The notes below the pieces were generated by a model. It was not told where the DNA came from, made no database searches, and saw only the letters and a program-made list of their open reading frames with translations. The position numbers and the translations under genes are program-made. DNA of 64,000 nucleotides from Hydrogenophaga aromaticivorans (GTDB lineage: Bacteria; Pseudomonadota; Gammaproteobacteria; Burkholderiales; Burkholderiaceae_C), in assembly GCF_013387465.1 (NCBI RefSeq), contig NZ_VYGV01000025.1, positions 109,518-173,517 of the forward strand, read 5' to 3'. Shown piece after piece: positions 33,735 to 43,242 of the stretch. The first letter of the stretch is position 1. Each line of letters opens with the position of its first letter.

Positions 33735-35699
33735 ATGTCTTCTGATCCCCACAGCTCCCAATACCGCCCCGACATCGATGGCTTGCGCGCGATTGCGGTG
33801 GTCTCGGTGGTGCTGCACCACGCTTTCCCCGAACACATCCGGGGTGGCTTCATCGGGGTGGACATCTTCTTCGTGATTTCCGGCTACCTGATCAGCTCGA
33901 TCATTCTGGGCGGATTGAAGAAACAGCACTTCGGGTTTGCGGATTTTTATGTGCGCCGCATCAAACGCATCTTCCCGGCCTTGTTCCTTGTGCTGGCCAC
34001 GGTGCTGGTGATGGGCTGGTACCAGCTGCTGCCGGTTGACTACAAACAGGTGGGCAAACACATTTTTGCGGGCAGCACCTTCATCTCCAACTTCGCCTTC
34101 TGGGGCGAAGCAGGCTACTTTGATGCGGACTCCGCCAACAAACCCCTGCTGCACCTCTGGTCACTGGCGATTGAGGAGCAGTTTTACATCTTCTGGCCAC
34201 TCACACTGTTCGCACTCCACCGCTGGCGCATGAACGCGCTGCGCTGGATATTCGCCTTGCTGGTGGTTTCGTTCCTGATCAACCTGGCCCTGGTCAGGTC
34301 CTCACCCACCGCCGCCTTCTACAACCCGGTCTCGCGTTTCTGGGAACTGATGGTCGGCGCCTTGCTGGCGGCCATGCATGTGCACCGTGTGGGCTTGAAA
34401 TCCATCTTCCACAACCAGGCGTCGACCCAGGAAGACAGCGTGACCGAGCGGCACTGGCGCAACAACCTGTGGTCGTGGACCGGCTTGGCGTTGCTGGTCA
34501 TCGTGTTGCTCACCATCCACCCCGAACGCCACTTTCCGGGCTGGTGGGCCCTGTTGCCGACCCTGGGCACGGTGCTGCTGATCGCCGCCGGCCCCAGGGC
34601 CTGGTTCAACCGCCATGTCCTGGCCAGCAAACCTTTTGTCTGGATCGGCCTGATCAGCTACCCGCTGTACCTCTGGCACTGGCCGCTGCTGTCGTTTGCC
34701 CATATCCAGGCGGGTGAACTGCCGCACTGGCAAACCCAGATGGGCTGGATCGCCCTGAGCGTGCTGTTGGCCTGGCTCACCTTCCAGCTCGTGGAGAAAC
34801 CGATTCGCTTTGGCCGATGGAACCGCAAAGTCGTGATCGGCACGCTGTGTGCCGGCATGACGGTCATGGCGGGGTCCGGCTACGCCACCTACCAGCGCGA
34901 TGGCTTTGAGCAGCGCTTCCCGGAAATCGTGCGCAACATGATGTCCAAGGGTGGGAAAACCGCCGTCGTCGAGGGATGGCGCGACGGCGACTGCACGCTG
35001 GACTTCAGACTGCCGGCCTCCCATTACAAGGACTTCTGCATCGAGAAGAAGCGTCCGCTGGTGTTTCTTTGGGGCGATTCCCACGCCGGTTCGCTGTATC
35101 CCGGCTTCAAGGCCCTGCAGGCGGGTGGCAAGTACAACTTCGGCCTGGGCGAGCGTGCGGCCGCCATTTGCCCGTCCGTGCTCGGCATCGAACCCCGCCC
35201 CCTCTGCAAAAGTCTCAACGAGGCCAATATCCAGGCCATCCGGGATGCCAAACCCGACGTGGTAATCCTGTATTCCTGGTGGCACAACAAACGCTACGAC
35301 CTGAGAAACCTCGAAGCCACGGTGGCAGAAATCAAGAAGGCCGGAGTCCCGCGGATCATCATGCTCGGCGCAGTACCGTACTGGAAAAAGCAACTGCCCC
35401 AGATCCTGCTGGAGGAATGGAAAAAAGGTCCGCCCATGAAGCGGCCTCCGATGCGGTTGAAAGACGAGTTCCTGGATCCCGGCGTCCGTGCCGCCACCGC
35501 GAGCATGCGGGCGCGGGCACAGAAGATGAACATCGAGTTCATCTCCGGCATGGATTATTTCTGCAACGAACAAGGTTGCCTGACCCGCATGTCCGAGGAT
35601 TCTAGCCAACCTCTTTCATATGACTACGGACATCTGTCCACCAGCGCTTCCACCTACTACGTTGAACAACTGGCGCCTCTGATCTTCAAGACGAAATAG
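33735..35699 (+). CDS. O-acetyltransferase, OafA-type with C-terminal SGNH domain
   Basis: 654 residues. The N-terminal acyltransferase-3 domain (about 10-375) has about ten hydrophobic segments, with YRPDIDGLRAIAVVSVVLHH at the start and LWSLAIEEQFYIFWP (about 141). A periplasmic SGNH domain (about 420-650) shows FLWGDSHAGS (about 440, the Ser nucleophile motif GDSH) and DYGHLSTSAS (about 630, the Asp-x2-His pair). These proteins carry acetyl across the inner membrane and place it on O-antigen or exopolysaccharide sugars. It is the last gene of the locus and is followed by a strong terminator. Confidence 0.93.
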   Translation: MSSDPHSSQYRPDIDGLRAIAVVSVVLHHAFPEHIRGGFIGVDIFFVISGYLISSIILGGLKKQHFGFADFYVRRIKRIFPALFLVLATVLVMGWYQLLPVDYKQVGKHIFAGSTFISNFAFWGEAGYFDADSANKPLLHLWSLAIEEQFYIFWPLTLFALHRWRMNALRWIFALLVVSFLINLALVRSSPTAAFYNPVSRFWELMVGALLAAMHVHRVGLKSIFHNQASTQEDSVTERHWRNNLWSWTGLALLVIVLLTIHPERHFPGWWALLPTLGTVLLIAAGPRAWFNRHVLASKPFVWIGLISYPLYLWHWPLLSFAHIQAGELPHWQTQMGWIALSVLLAWLTFQLVEKPIRFGRWNRKVVIGTLCAGMTVMAGSGYATYQRDGFEQRFPEIVRNMMSKGGKTAVVEGWRDGDCTLDFRLPASHYKDFCIEKKRPLVFLWGDSHAGSLYPGFKALQAGGKYNFGLGERAAAICPSVLGIEPRPLCKSLNEANIQAIRDAKPDVVILYSWWHNKRYDLRNLEATVAEIKKAGVPRIIMLGAVPYWKKQLPQILLEEWKKGPPMKRPPMRLKDEFLDPGVRAATASMRARAQKMNIEFISGMDYFCNEQGCLTRMSEDSSQPLSYDYGHLSTSASTYYVEQLAPLIFKTK

Positions 35700-35734
35700 A
35701 GTCATCTGGCCTCTGCTCGTCGGGTATTCACGCG

Positions 35735-35766
35735 AAAAAAAGCCGGGTCAAAACCCGGTTTTTTTT
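35735..35766. terminator. Bidirectional rho-independent terminator
   Basis: Stem CCGGGT (35743-35748) and ACCCGG (35753-35758) with a CAAA loop, preceded by A7 and followed by T8. It can stop both the plus-strand polysaccharide locus and the convergent minus-strand helicase gene. Confidence 0.9.
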
Positions 35767-35802
35767 GAGGCGTCTGATGCGCCCTTTTTGCGGAACGGTC
35801 GA

Positions 35803-37695
35803 TCAGCGCGGGCTGCGACGCGCCACCGGGCGCGCTGTGCCGCCTTCGCTGCGGCGAGGGGCGAATTCGCCGCCACGCATGGCCGCACGTTCGGAGTTGC
35901 CGCGGTCGCTGAAGCGATCACCACCGGCGTCGCTGCGGCCGAAGCTGCCAAAGCCACTGGGCTTTCCAGCGGGACGCGCCGGGGCACCACGATCGGCAAA
36001 ACCACGGCTCGGTGCGGCCGGGCGGCTGTCCGAACGGTTGTCAAAACGACCTTCGGGACGCGGGCCACCGCGGTTCTCGAAACGCGCAGGTTCGGCGCGG
36101 TTGTCGAAACGGCCTTGTTCACCACGGCCTTCGAAGCGCGGTGCATCACCACGGCCTTCAAAACGCGGAGCTTCGCTGCGACCTTCAAAGCGCGGACCGC
36201 GGGCCGGGCCACGGCGCTCGGCGTAACGCTCGTTGCCACCACGACCCGCCGGGCGGCCAGGACCGCCGCGACCGAAGGGCTCGGCCATCGGCGCACGCTG
36301 GCGCGGCTCCAGGCCGGTGACGGTTTCCACCGCAATGCGCTGGCGCGTGAAGGCTTCGATATCGCCGATCTTGCGGCGATCACGCAGTTCGGCAAAGGTC
36401 ACCGCCAAGCCGTCACGACCGGCACGGCCGGTGCGACCGATGCGGTGGGTGTAATCCTCGGCCTTCATGGGAAGACCGAAGTTGAACACGTGGGTGATGG
36501 TGGGCACGTCGATACCGCGTGCGGCCACATCGGTGGCCACCAGGATCTGCACCTGACCGCCACGCAAGGCCATCAGGCGGCGGTTGCGGATGCCCTGGCT
36601 GAGCGCACCGTGCAACGCAACGGCGGCAAAGCCCACCTGCTGCAGGTCGGTGGCCAGACCATCGCATTCGATCTGCGTGCTGCAGAACACGATCGCCTGG
36701 TTGATACCGGTGTCACGCAGCCAGTGGTCCAGCAGCTTGCGCTTGTGGTCGGCGTTGTCGGCCCAGAACAGCACCTGTTTGATGTTGGCGTGTTGTTCCT
36801 GCGGGCTGTCGATCTGTACCTTCTGCACGTGCTTGCCGCCATCGTGCATCACGCGCATGGCGAGTTGCTGGATGCGCGGCGCGAAGGTGGCGCTGAACAT
36901 CATGGTCTGGTGGCGCTGGCTGGTGAGGTCGTTGACTTCGGCCAGGTCGTCGGCAAAACCGAGGTCCAGCATGCGGTCGGCTTCGTCCACCACCAGGAAC
37001 TGCACCTTGTCGAGCTTGAGTTGCTGCGAGCGTTGCAGGTCGAGCAGACGGCCCGGCGTGGCGACCACGAGGTCGGCGTTCTGCAGTTTGGCGATCTGCA
37101 ACTGGTACGGCATGCCGCCGACCACGTTGGCGATGCGCAGGCCGCGGCAATGGCGCACCAGGTCGATGGCGTCGTTGGCCACCTGCTGGGCGAGTTCGCG
37201 CGTCGGGCACAGGATCAGGGCGCCGGGGGTGGCGGCCTTGAAGTTGCGCGGGTTGGTCGGGTCCTTGCGCTTGGCGCGCTTTGGAGCCACTTCACCACGG
37301 GCCAGCGCGTCGGCAACGCTCTGCTCGAACTCGGCCTTTTCGTTGGCTTCGGCCTGGGCCTGTTGCTGCAGCAGGGTGTGCAGCACGGGCAGCAGGAAAG
37401 CCGCCGTTTTGCCACTGCCGGTCTGGCTGGACACCATCAGGTCGGCAAAACGCTTTTCGCCTTCGCCGAGCATGGCCTTGGGCACCACGTTGTTTTGCAC
37501 CTGCGTCGGCTGCACATAGCCGAGGTCGGCACAGGCTTGCACGAGTTCGGGTGCCAGACCCAGCAACTCGAAGCCATTGGGCTCAGCGGGAACGTCAGGG
37601 GTCTCCAGAACAACCGGCTGGTCCAGCAGGTTGTCGGATTCGTTGGAAATCATTTCGGGCGAGAAATCGCCGCGGGCTTCAAAAGAGTCGCTCAT
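35803..37695 (-). CDS. DEAD-box RNA helicase
   Basis: 630 residues. Motifs in order: Q motif in GYVQPTQVQ (about 68), SSQTGSGKTAAF (Walker A), PTRELAQQ, DEAD in VVDEADRMLD, SATF, and HRIGRTGRAGR near residue 425. The C-terminal 170 residues are basic and disordered, with tandem RFEGR/RFDNR-type repeats and an RRSPR end, as in RhlE/DbpA-like RNA chaperone tails. It would unwind RNA in ribosome assembly or cold adaptation. I start at the ATG 37695 (SDSFEARG); an upstream in-frame start adds nine residues. A charged insert (about 120-150) is unusual for RhlE. Confidence 0.93.
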   Translation of the reverse strand: MSDSFEARGDFSPEMISNESDNLLDQPVVLETPDVPAEPNGFELLGLAPELVQACADLGYVQPTQVQNNVVPKAMLGEGEKRFADLMVSSQTGSGKTAAFLLPVLHTLLQQQAQAEANEKAEFEQSVADALARGEVAPKRAKRKDPTNPRNFKAATPGALILCPTRELAQQVANDAIDLVRHCRGLRIANVVGGMPYQLQIAKLQNADLVVATPGRLLDLQRSQQLKLDKVQFLVVDEADRMLDLGFADDLAEVNDLTSQRHQTMMFSATFAPRIQQLAMRVMHDGGKHVQKVQIDSPQEQHANIKQVLFWADNADHKRKLLDHWLRDTGINQAIVFCSTQIECDGLATDLQQVGFAAVALHGALSQGIRNRRLMALRGGQVQILVATDVAARGIDVPTITHVFNFGLPMKAEDYTHRIGRTGRAGRDGLAVTFAELRDRRKIGDIEAFTRQRIAVETVTGLEPRQRAPMAEPFGRGGPGRPAGRGGNERYAERRGPARGPRFEGRSEAPRFEGRGDAPRFEGRGEQGRFDNRAEPARFENRGGPRPEGRFDNRSDSRPAAPSRGFADRGAPARPAGKPSGFGSFGRSDAGGDRFSDRGNSERAAMRGGEFAPRRSEGGTARPVARRSPR

Positions 37696-38056
37696 GTTCG
37701 TCCTTGCGCAGATACAGCGCAATTGATCGAAAAAAGCACAAGGATGATGCCCGCCTCATGGGCGGGCGCTCCTGGGCGCTTGATCCGTTCGTGGTTACAA
37801 AACATCAACCATCAAACGGTCAACGCGCTCGGTGTCCTGCTCAGAAGCAGATGACACCGGGAGCGAATGGCCTCTTCCGTGGCGCCAGCGGAGTGTTCCG
37901 TGGCGGGCTTGCAGATCACCTTCCTGGAAAGGTAAAAGCCAGCGCAAATATCGGGAGGCCTGGTGTGAGAGGCAGATGCACAAATCAGCACAGTTTCCTG
38001 CGCAGCCTGCGATTATCGCAGGTTTTCAGGGATAACCCTAGAAATATTTCAAAACA
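37696..38056. other. Intergenic region upstream of helicase gene
   Basis: 361 bases without a convincing gene. It presumably holds the helicase promoter and a long leader on the minus strand, as often seen for cold-induced helicases, though no clear -35/-10 pair was identified. A hairpin CCTGCG-attat-CGCAGG lies at 38006-38022, followed by TTTT on the plus strand. Confidence 0.5.
38006..38022. other. Small intergenic hairpin
   Basis: Perfect 6-base stem with a 5-base loop just downstream of the phosphate transporter gene. On the minus strand no U-run follows, so it could be only a weak terminator or RNA-stabilising end. Confidence 0.35.
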
Positions 38057-39643
38057 TCAACCCAGCACTGCAGCAACGAGGTGGAACAGGATGGCCGCGA
38101 GCACCGCAGTGGCCGGCACGGTGACGATCCAGGCGGCCACGATCCGCAACACCGCTGAGCGCTTGACCAGCTCCTTCTTGTAGGCCTTCTTCAGCGCCTT
38201 CTGCTCCTTCTTGGCGAACACTGCGCCCTCAGCCGCTTCGTGCAGTCTGGCGCGACGCTTCATGTCGGCCAGCATGCGTTTTTTCTCTTGCACTTCAGCC
38301 GCTTCAAAACGCTGCAGGTAAGCCTCGACCTCGGCCCGGTCTTCGCCCTGGTGGCCGGCAAAAACCACCGCTTCCATCTTGGCGTAGTTCACCTTCAGCA
38401 GCTCGCGCAGAAAGCCCACACCGAACACGGCGCCAATCGAAATGTGGGTGGTCGAGACCGGCATGCCCATCTGCGAGGCCACGATCACCGTCAGCGTGGC
38501 CGACATGGCAATGGAGTAGGCCCGCATGTTGTCGAGCTCGGTGATTTCCTTGCCCACCGTGCGAATCAACCGTGCGCCATACAAGGCCAGGCCCGCAGCC
38601 AGGCCCAGCGCTCCCAGCACCATGACCCAAAGTGGGGTGGCGGCCTTGGTGGCGATCTCGCCCGCCTTCACCGCTTCATAGATCGCTGCGAGCGGACCCA
38701 CCGCGTTGGCCACATCGTTGGCCCCATGGGCAAAACTGAGCAAGGCGGCCGAGCACACCAGAGGCCAGATGAACAAGCGATTGACGCCTTCCTTGCTGTT
38801 GTCCTGCCGCATGGCGGTGCGCGCAATCGGCTTGCGCACCAGGGCCCAGGCCACACCACCAAAACCTGCACCAGAAATCACCGCCACCCAGAAGTCCACC
38901 TTCACCAACTGCCCCAAACCCTTGAGCAGCATGTAGGTGCAAAAGGCCCAGGCCATCAGCGCAATCAGCCAGGGGACCACACGGCTGGCCGCCTCGGTCA
39001 TTTCATTGCGGTAGGTGATGCTGCGCTTGATCAGGTAGAGAAACGCCGCGGCGACAGCACCACCGGACAGCGGCGAAATAACCCAGCTCATCACGATCGA
39101 CCCGATGGTGCCCCAGTTCACCAGACCCCAGCCGCCGGCTGCAATGCCCGCGCCCATGACCGCGCCAATGATGGAGTGCGTGGTCGACACCGGCGCGCCA
39201 ATGGCCGTGGCCAGGTGCAGCCACAGCGCCCCCGCCAGCAAGGCTGCAAACATCACCCAGGCGAACAGCGTCGCGTCGGTGATCTGCTTGCTGTCGATGA
39301 TGCCGCCCTTGATGGTGCCCACCACCTCGCCGCCGGCCACGATGGCGCCCATGGCCTCAAAGACCGCGGCCACCACGATCGCCCAGCCCATCGTCATGGC
39401 GCCCGATCCCACGGCGGGGCCCATGTTGTTGGCCACGTCGTTGGCGCCAATGTTCATGGCCATGTAACCACCGACCACGGCCGAGATGATGAGCAACCAG
39501 ACCGCCGTGCTGGACAGCCCCAGCACGTTGGCGCCCGTGAGCGACGCGTAAAGCCCCACCAGGAGCAGAAAACCGATGGCGGAAGCCAGCTGCAACGCAT
39601 CCATGTGGCGGGTGACGAAGCTGGAACGGGATTTTTTTGTCAT
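38057..39643 (-). CDS. pit: PiT family inorganic phosphate transporter
   Basis: 528 residues, about ten to twelve membrane segments. The two family repeats are clear: GANDVANNMGPAVGSGA (about 55) and GANDVANAVGPL (about 310), each followed by an STTH loop (GAPVSTTHSIIGA and GMPVSTTHISIGA). A charged cytoplasmic segment of about 70 residues (about 425-500, with KKEQKALKKAYKKE) precedes the last helix. The family imports phosphate with a cation. I start at the ATG 39643 (TKKSRSSF); upstream codons in frame look untranslated. It stands alone between orn and the helicase. Confidence 0.94.
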   Translation of the reverse strand: MTKKSRSSFVTRHMDALQLASAIGFLLLVGLYASLTGANVLGLSSTAVWLLIISAVVGGYMAMNIGANDVANNMGPAVGSGAMTMGWAIVVAAVFEAMGAIVAGGEVVGTIKGGIIDSKQITDATLFAWVMFAALLAGALWLHLATAIGAPVSTTHSIIGAVMGAGIAAGGWGLVNWGTIGSIVMSWVISPLSGGAVAAAFLYLIKRSITYRNEMTEAASRVVPWLIALMAWAFCTYMLLKGLGQLVKVDFWVAVISGAGFGGVAWALVRKPIARTAMRQDNSKEGVNRLFIWPLVCSAALLSFAHGANDVANAVGPLAAIYEAVKAGEIATKAATPLWVMVLGALGLAAGLALYGARLIRTVGKEITELDNMRAYSIAMSATLTVIVASQMGMPVSTTHISIGAVFGVGFLRELLKVNYAKMEAVVFAGHQGEDRAEVEAYLQRFEAAEVQEKKRMLADMKRRARLHEAAEGAVFAKKEQKALKKAYKKELVKRSAVLRIVAAWIVTVPATAVLAAILFHLVAAVLG

Positions 39644-39757
39644 GAAAAGCTCTCGTGAATGACACGATTTTGACATGCCGACCTGACGGCCCAGGGCGCT
39701 GCGCAGGACCATCCAAGCCCGGCTGCGGGCTGGATTCGGGTGAAAACGGCGCTCCGG

Positions 39758-40366
39758 TCAGCGCAGGAAATGCGTTCGGTAATGCACCAGCTCGTCGATC
39801 GACTCGTGCACATCGGCCAGCGCCGTGTGCTTCTGGTGTTTCTTGAAAGCGTCGTACACCTCGGGGCGCCAGCGCTTGGCCAGCTCCTTGAGGGTGCTCA
39901 CGTCCAGGCAACGGTAGTGGAAATACGCCTCCAGCTTGGGCATGTACTTCACCAGGAAACGGCGGTCCTGGCTGATCGTGTTGCCACACATGGGCGAGCC
40001 GTTCTTGGGCACGTAACGGGCGATGAAGGCCAGCAGTTCGGCCTGCGCCTGCTCTTCGTCGACCGTGCTGGTGCGCACCTTGTCGATCAGGCCACTCTTG
40101 CCGTGCGTGCCCTTGTTCCAGTTGTCCATGGCGTTCAGCACCGCATCACTCTGGTGGATCACCAGCACCGGTCCTTCCACGCGCGGCGTGAGTTGCGGTC
40201 CGGTGATGACGACCGCAATCTCCAGCAGGCGCTCTTTTTCGGGGTCGAGCCCGCTCATCTCGCAATCGAGCCAGACCAGATTCTGGTCACTCTTGGTCAG
40301 GACAGGGGTATCGCTCGGCGCGGCAAGTTCTGCGGCCGGCAACGAAGGGGTGGTGTGTTCGGTCAT
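39758..40366 (-). CDS. orn: Oligoribonuclease
   Basis: 202 residues of the DEDDh 3'-5' exonuclease family, which degrades 2-5-mer RNAs and pGpG to mononucleotides. Motif ExoI is [13 protein letters not shown] (about 31), ExoII is [18 protein letters not shown] (about 70), and ExoIII holds the catalytic His and Asp in [12 protein letters not shown] (about 180). An extra N-terminal 25 residues precede the usual E. coli start; ATG at 40366 chosen since upstream codons in frame are Arg/Gly-rich leader. It is divergent from the M48 protease gene with about 100 bases between. Confidence 0.95.
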   Translation of the reverse strand: MTEHTTPSLPAAELAAPSDTPVLTKSDQNLVWLDCEMSGLDPEKERLLEIAVVITGPQLTPRVEGPVLVIHQSDAVLNAMDNWNKGTHGKSGLIDKVRTSTVDEEQAQAELLAFIARYVPKNGSPMCGNTISQDRRFLVKYMPKLEAYFHYRCLDVSTLKELAKRWRPEVYDAFKKHQKHTALADVHESIDELVHYRTHFLR

Positions 40367-40467
40367 GCCGCCGATTTTCACCGATTGGCCTGTCCGCCCC
40401 GCCAGCGAGCCCGTCCGGGCCATCCCTCCCGGCACCATGTGCATGCGGTGTTGGATAGACTCCCCCC

Positions 40468-41742
40468 ATGGAATCCCCCGCCCTGATGCTTTCCCTCGTT
40501 TTCTGCGCCCTGCTCGTGGCCGGTCTGATCACGCGCACCGTGCTGGCCAGCCGGCAGATCCGGCACGTGGCCCGGCACCGCGCCACCGTACCGGCCGCTT
40601 TTGCCCAGACCATCACACCCGAAGCCCACCAGAAAGCGGCCGACTACACCATCACCAAAGCCCGTTTCGGCCTGCTGGACACTGCCCTGGAAGCCGCCAT
40701 GTTGCTGGGCTGGACGCTGCTGGGCGGACTCGACTGGCTGAACCAGACCCTGCTGGCGGCGCTCGGTGGCGGCATGGTGCAACAGCTCAGCCTGCTGGCC
40801 GCTTTTGCTTTGATCGGTGGACTGGTCGGGCTGCCACTCGCCTGGTGGTCCACCTTCCGCATCGAAGAGCGCTTCGGCTTCAACAAGATGACGCTCTCGC
40901 TCTGGCTGGGCGACCTGCTCAAGGGCGCGCTGGTGGGTGCGCTCGTGGGCCTGCCCATCGCCGCGCTGGTGCTGTGGCTCATGGGTGCCGCGGGCGTGAG
41001 CTGGTGGGTGTGGGCCTGGGGTGTCTGGATGGCCTTCAACCTGCTGGCGCTGGTGCTCTACCCCACCCTCATCGCCCCGCTGTTCAACAAGTTCGAGCCG
41101 CTGCAGGACGAAACCCTCAAGACCCGGGTCAACGCGCTCATGCAGCGCTGCGGCTTTGCCGCCAAGGGCCTGTTCGTCATGGACGGCAGCAAGCGCAGTG
41201 CCCACGCCAACGCCTACTTCACCGGTTTTGGTGCCGCCAAGCGCGTGGTGTTCTTTGACACCCTGCTGCAGCAACTCAACCCGGCCGAGATCGACGCCGT
41301 GCTCGCCCACGAACTGGGTCACTACAAACGCCGCCACATCCTCAAACGCATCGTGCTCATGTTCGCCCTGAGCCTGCTGGGTTTTGCCCTGCTGGGCTGG
41401 GTGTCGGGTCAGACCTGGTTCTACACCGGCCTGGGGGTCATGCCGTCGCTGGATGCGCCCAACAACGCCCTCGCGCTGCTGCTCTTCATGATGGTGGTGC
41501 CGCTGTTCACCTATTTCCTGTCGCCGCTGATGGCGCGCATGTCGCGCAGCCACGAGTTTGAGGCCGACGCCTACGCCATGGCGCAAACCAATGGCCAGGA
41601 CCTCGCCAGTGCGCTGCTCAAGCTCTACAAGGACAACGCCAGCACCCTCACTCCCGACCCCGTGTTCGCGCGCTTCTACTACTCCCATCCGCCCGCGAGC
41701 GAACGCATCGCCCGCCTGCGCGCCACCGGCACCCCGGCCTGA
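40468..41742 (+). CDS. M48 family metalloprotease (Ste24/CAAX protease-like)
   Basis: 424 residues, integral membrane. The zinc motif [10 protein letters not shown] lies at about residue 282 (H-E-x2-H) with the third ligand Glu in [13 protein letters not shown] (about 360). Several hydrophobic segments flank it (about 3-22, 75-95, 110-130, 150-200, 295-315, 335-355). This architecture matches Ste24-type M48A proteins of beta-proteobacteria; cleavage targets are unknown. The C-terminal [14 protein letters not shown] is typical of M48. Its end is 24 bases before phhB. Confidence 0.92.
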   Translation: MESPALMLSLVFCALLVAGLITRTVLASRQIRHVARHRATVPAAFAQTITPEAHQKAADYTITKARFGLLDTALEAAMLLGWTLLGGLDWLNQTLLAALGGGMVQQLSLLAAFALIGGLVGLPLAWWSTFRIEERFGFNKMTLSLWLGDLLKGALVGALVGLPIAALVLWLMGAAGVSWWVWAWGVWMAFNLLALVLYPTLIAPLFNKFEPLQDETLKTRVNALMQRCGFAAKGLFVMDGSKRSAHANAYFTGFGAAKRVVFFDTLLQQLNPAEIDAVLAHELGHYKRRHILKRIVLMFALSLLGFALLGWVSGQTWFYTGLGVMPSLDAPNNALALLLFMMVVPLFTYFLSPLMARMSRSHEFEADAYAMAQTNGQDLASALLKLYKDNASTLTPDPVFARFYYSHPPASERIARLRATGTPA

Positions 41743-41766
41743 TCCACATTGATGCCCCCAAGGCCC

Positions 41767-42087
41767 ATGAACCCGATCCACCAGAACCGGCAAGCCCTGT
41801 CCGCCACCGCGGTCGTGACCCAGCTCACCCAGCTCAATGGCGACGCCGCCCAGGGCTGGAAACTGATCGACGGGGCGCTGGAGAAGACCTACACCTTCCC
41901 CGACTTCCACGCCACCATGGCCTTCGTCAACGCCGTGGCCTGGATCGCGCACCGGGAGAACCACCACCCCGATCTCGCGCTCGGCTTTGGGCGCTGCACC
42001 GTGCGCTTCAACACACACGACGTGGGCGGCATCTCGGTGAGCGATTTTTTCTGCGCCGCCGCGGTCGACGCGCTGCTGAAAGACTGA
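41767..42087 (+). CDS. phhB: 4a-hydroxytetrahydrobiopterin dehydratase
   Basis: 106 residues (start ATG 41767; ATG 41752 would add five residues). The family recycles the 4a-carbinolamine of tetrahydrobiopterin formed by phenylalanine hydroxylase. The active-site signature is HRENHHPDL (about residue 63), followed by VRFNTHDVGGIS. The length is standard. It lies between the protease and rsgA on the same strand. No phenylalanine hydroxylase gene is in the window. Confidence 0.93.
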   Translation: MNPIHQNRQALSATAVVTQLTQLNGDAAQGWKLIDGALEKTYTFPDFHATMAFVNAVAWIAHRENHHPDLALGFGRCTVRFNTHDVGGISVSDFFCAAAVDALLKD

Positions 42088-42119
42088 ATGCACGCCCTCC
42101 CTACCACCGGACCCACGCC

Positions 42120-43091
42120 TTGAGCAAACACCCCGCCACCCCCGCAGCCGGTGCGCTGCAGCCCGGTCTGGTGGTCGCCGCCTTCGGGCGGCATTGCCTG
42201 GTGGAGAGCCCCGATGGCACACGGCGCATCTGCCATCCCCGGGGCAAAAAGAACGCCGTGGTGGTTGGCGACCGGGTGGCCTGGCAGGCCACCGGGGACG
42301 AGGGCAGCATCGAACGCGTGGAACCGCGGCGCAACCTGTTCTACCGGCAGGACGAGATGCGCACCAAGTCGTTTGCCGCCAACCTCGACCAGATCCTGGT
42401 GTTGATCGCGGCCGACCCGGAGTTCTCCGAGCGCCAACTCGCGCGCTCGCTGATCGCCGCCGAAGCCGAGGGCATTCCGGTGCTGATCGTGCTCAACAAG
42501 AGCGATCTGCAACCCGCCTTCGACCAGGCGTGGGAACGGCTGGAGAGCTACCGCCGCATGGGCTGCGAGGTCCTGCCCCTGCGGCTCAAGGGCCAGACCG
42601 CTGCCGAAACCGAACGGGGCCTGATCGAACTGGAGCAACACCTGGCGGGCAAGACCACGCTCGTGCTCGGTCCTTCGGGCGTGGGCAAAAGCACGCTGGT
42701 CAACCGGCTCGTGCCACACGCCAAGGCGCTGACCGGTGAAATTTCCCGCGCGCTCAACTCCGGCAAACACACCACCACCAGCACCACCTGGTACTGGGTG
42801 GACGGGACGCGCAGCACCGCCCTGATCGATTCCCCGGGGTTTCAGGAATTCGGCCTCAACCACATTGAACCGATGCAGCTCGCGCACTTCATGCCCGACC
42901 TGCGCGCCACGCTCGGCCATTGCCGCTTCTACAACTGCACGCACCTGCACGAACCAGGCTGCGCGGTGCGCGATCAGGTGATGGGCGTCGAAGACGCGGG
43001 CCGCGCGAGCAAAGAAAAAAGCATCGGCGACAACCGCTACCGGATCTACGGCGAACTGTTCGCCGAACTCTCGGCCCGCCGCAGCTACTGA
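42120..43091 (+). CDS. rsgA: Ribosome small-subunit-dependent GTPase A
   Basis: 323 residues, TTG start. A circularly permuted GTPase that helps 30S maturation. An N-terminal OB fold (about 15-90) is followed by G4 LNKSDL (about 124), G1 GPSGVGKST (about 184), G3 DSPGFQEF (about 238) and a zinc-binding C-terminus with CRFYNCTHLHEPGC (about 268). The G4-G1-G3 order confirms the permutation. It sits 32 bases after phhB and ends just before a GC-rich REP-like repeat that may act as a transcript end. Confidence 0.96.
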   Translation: MSKHPATPAAGALQPGLVVAAFGRHCLVESPDGTRRICHPRGKKNAVVVGDRVAWQATGDEGSIERVEPRRNLFYRQDEMRTKSFAANLDQILVLIAADPEFSERQLARSLIAAEAEGIPVLIVLNKSDLQPAFDQAWERLESYRRMGCEVLPLRLKGQTAAETERGLIELEQHLAGKTTLVLGPSGVGKSTLVNRLVPHAKALTGEISRALNSGKHTTTSTTWYWVDGTRSTALIDSPGFQEFGLNHIEPMQLAHFMPDLRATLGHCRFYNCTHLHEPGCAVRDQVMGVEDAGRASKEKSIGDNRYRIYGELFAELSARRSY

Positions 43092-43097
43092 GAAAGA

Positions 43098-43185
43098 CCG
43101 CCCCCGCAGCGCTTCGCGCTACCCCCTCACGGGGGCGACACCAGACGTCCGGCAAAGCCGGCCCGGCGGTGTCCCCGGTTGGACC
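43098..43185 (+). repeat. GC-rich REP-like intergenic repeat, copy 1
   Basis: Palindromic element with a C-run, a GCGC-rich arm, CCCCCTCACGGGGG, an AAGCCGG arm and a GGTTGGACC end. The same order occurs at 46627-46717, and in reverse at 46811-46878, 50651-50724 and 57022-57093. It lies between convergent rsgA and the CobD/CbiB-like gene. Confidence 0.75.
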
Positions 43186-43242
43186 ATGTCGTGCGACGCA
43201 AATCGCGCAGCTTCGAGATGAAACTGTGGCCCGCCCTACAGC

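Noticed and set aside
1..35700. JUMPstart/ops-type antitermination element upstream of or inside the polysaccharide locus
   Set aside because: No convincing GGCGGTAG element in a leader position was seen, and the locus start is outside the window.
36060..36250. Tandem repeats that might look like a CRISPR array
   Set aside because: They are in-frame codon repeats of the helicase C-terminal tail, with short degenerate units and no spacers.
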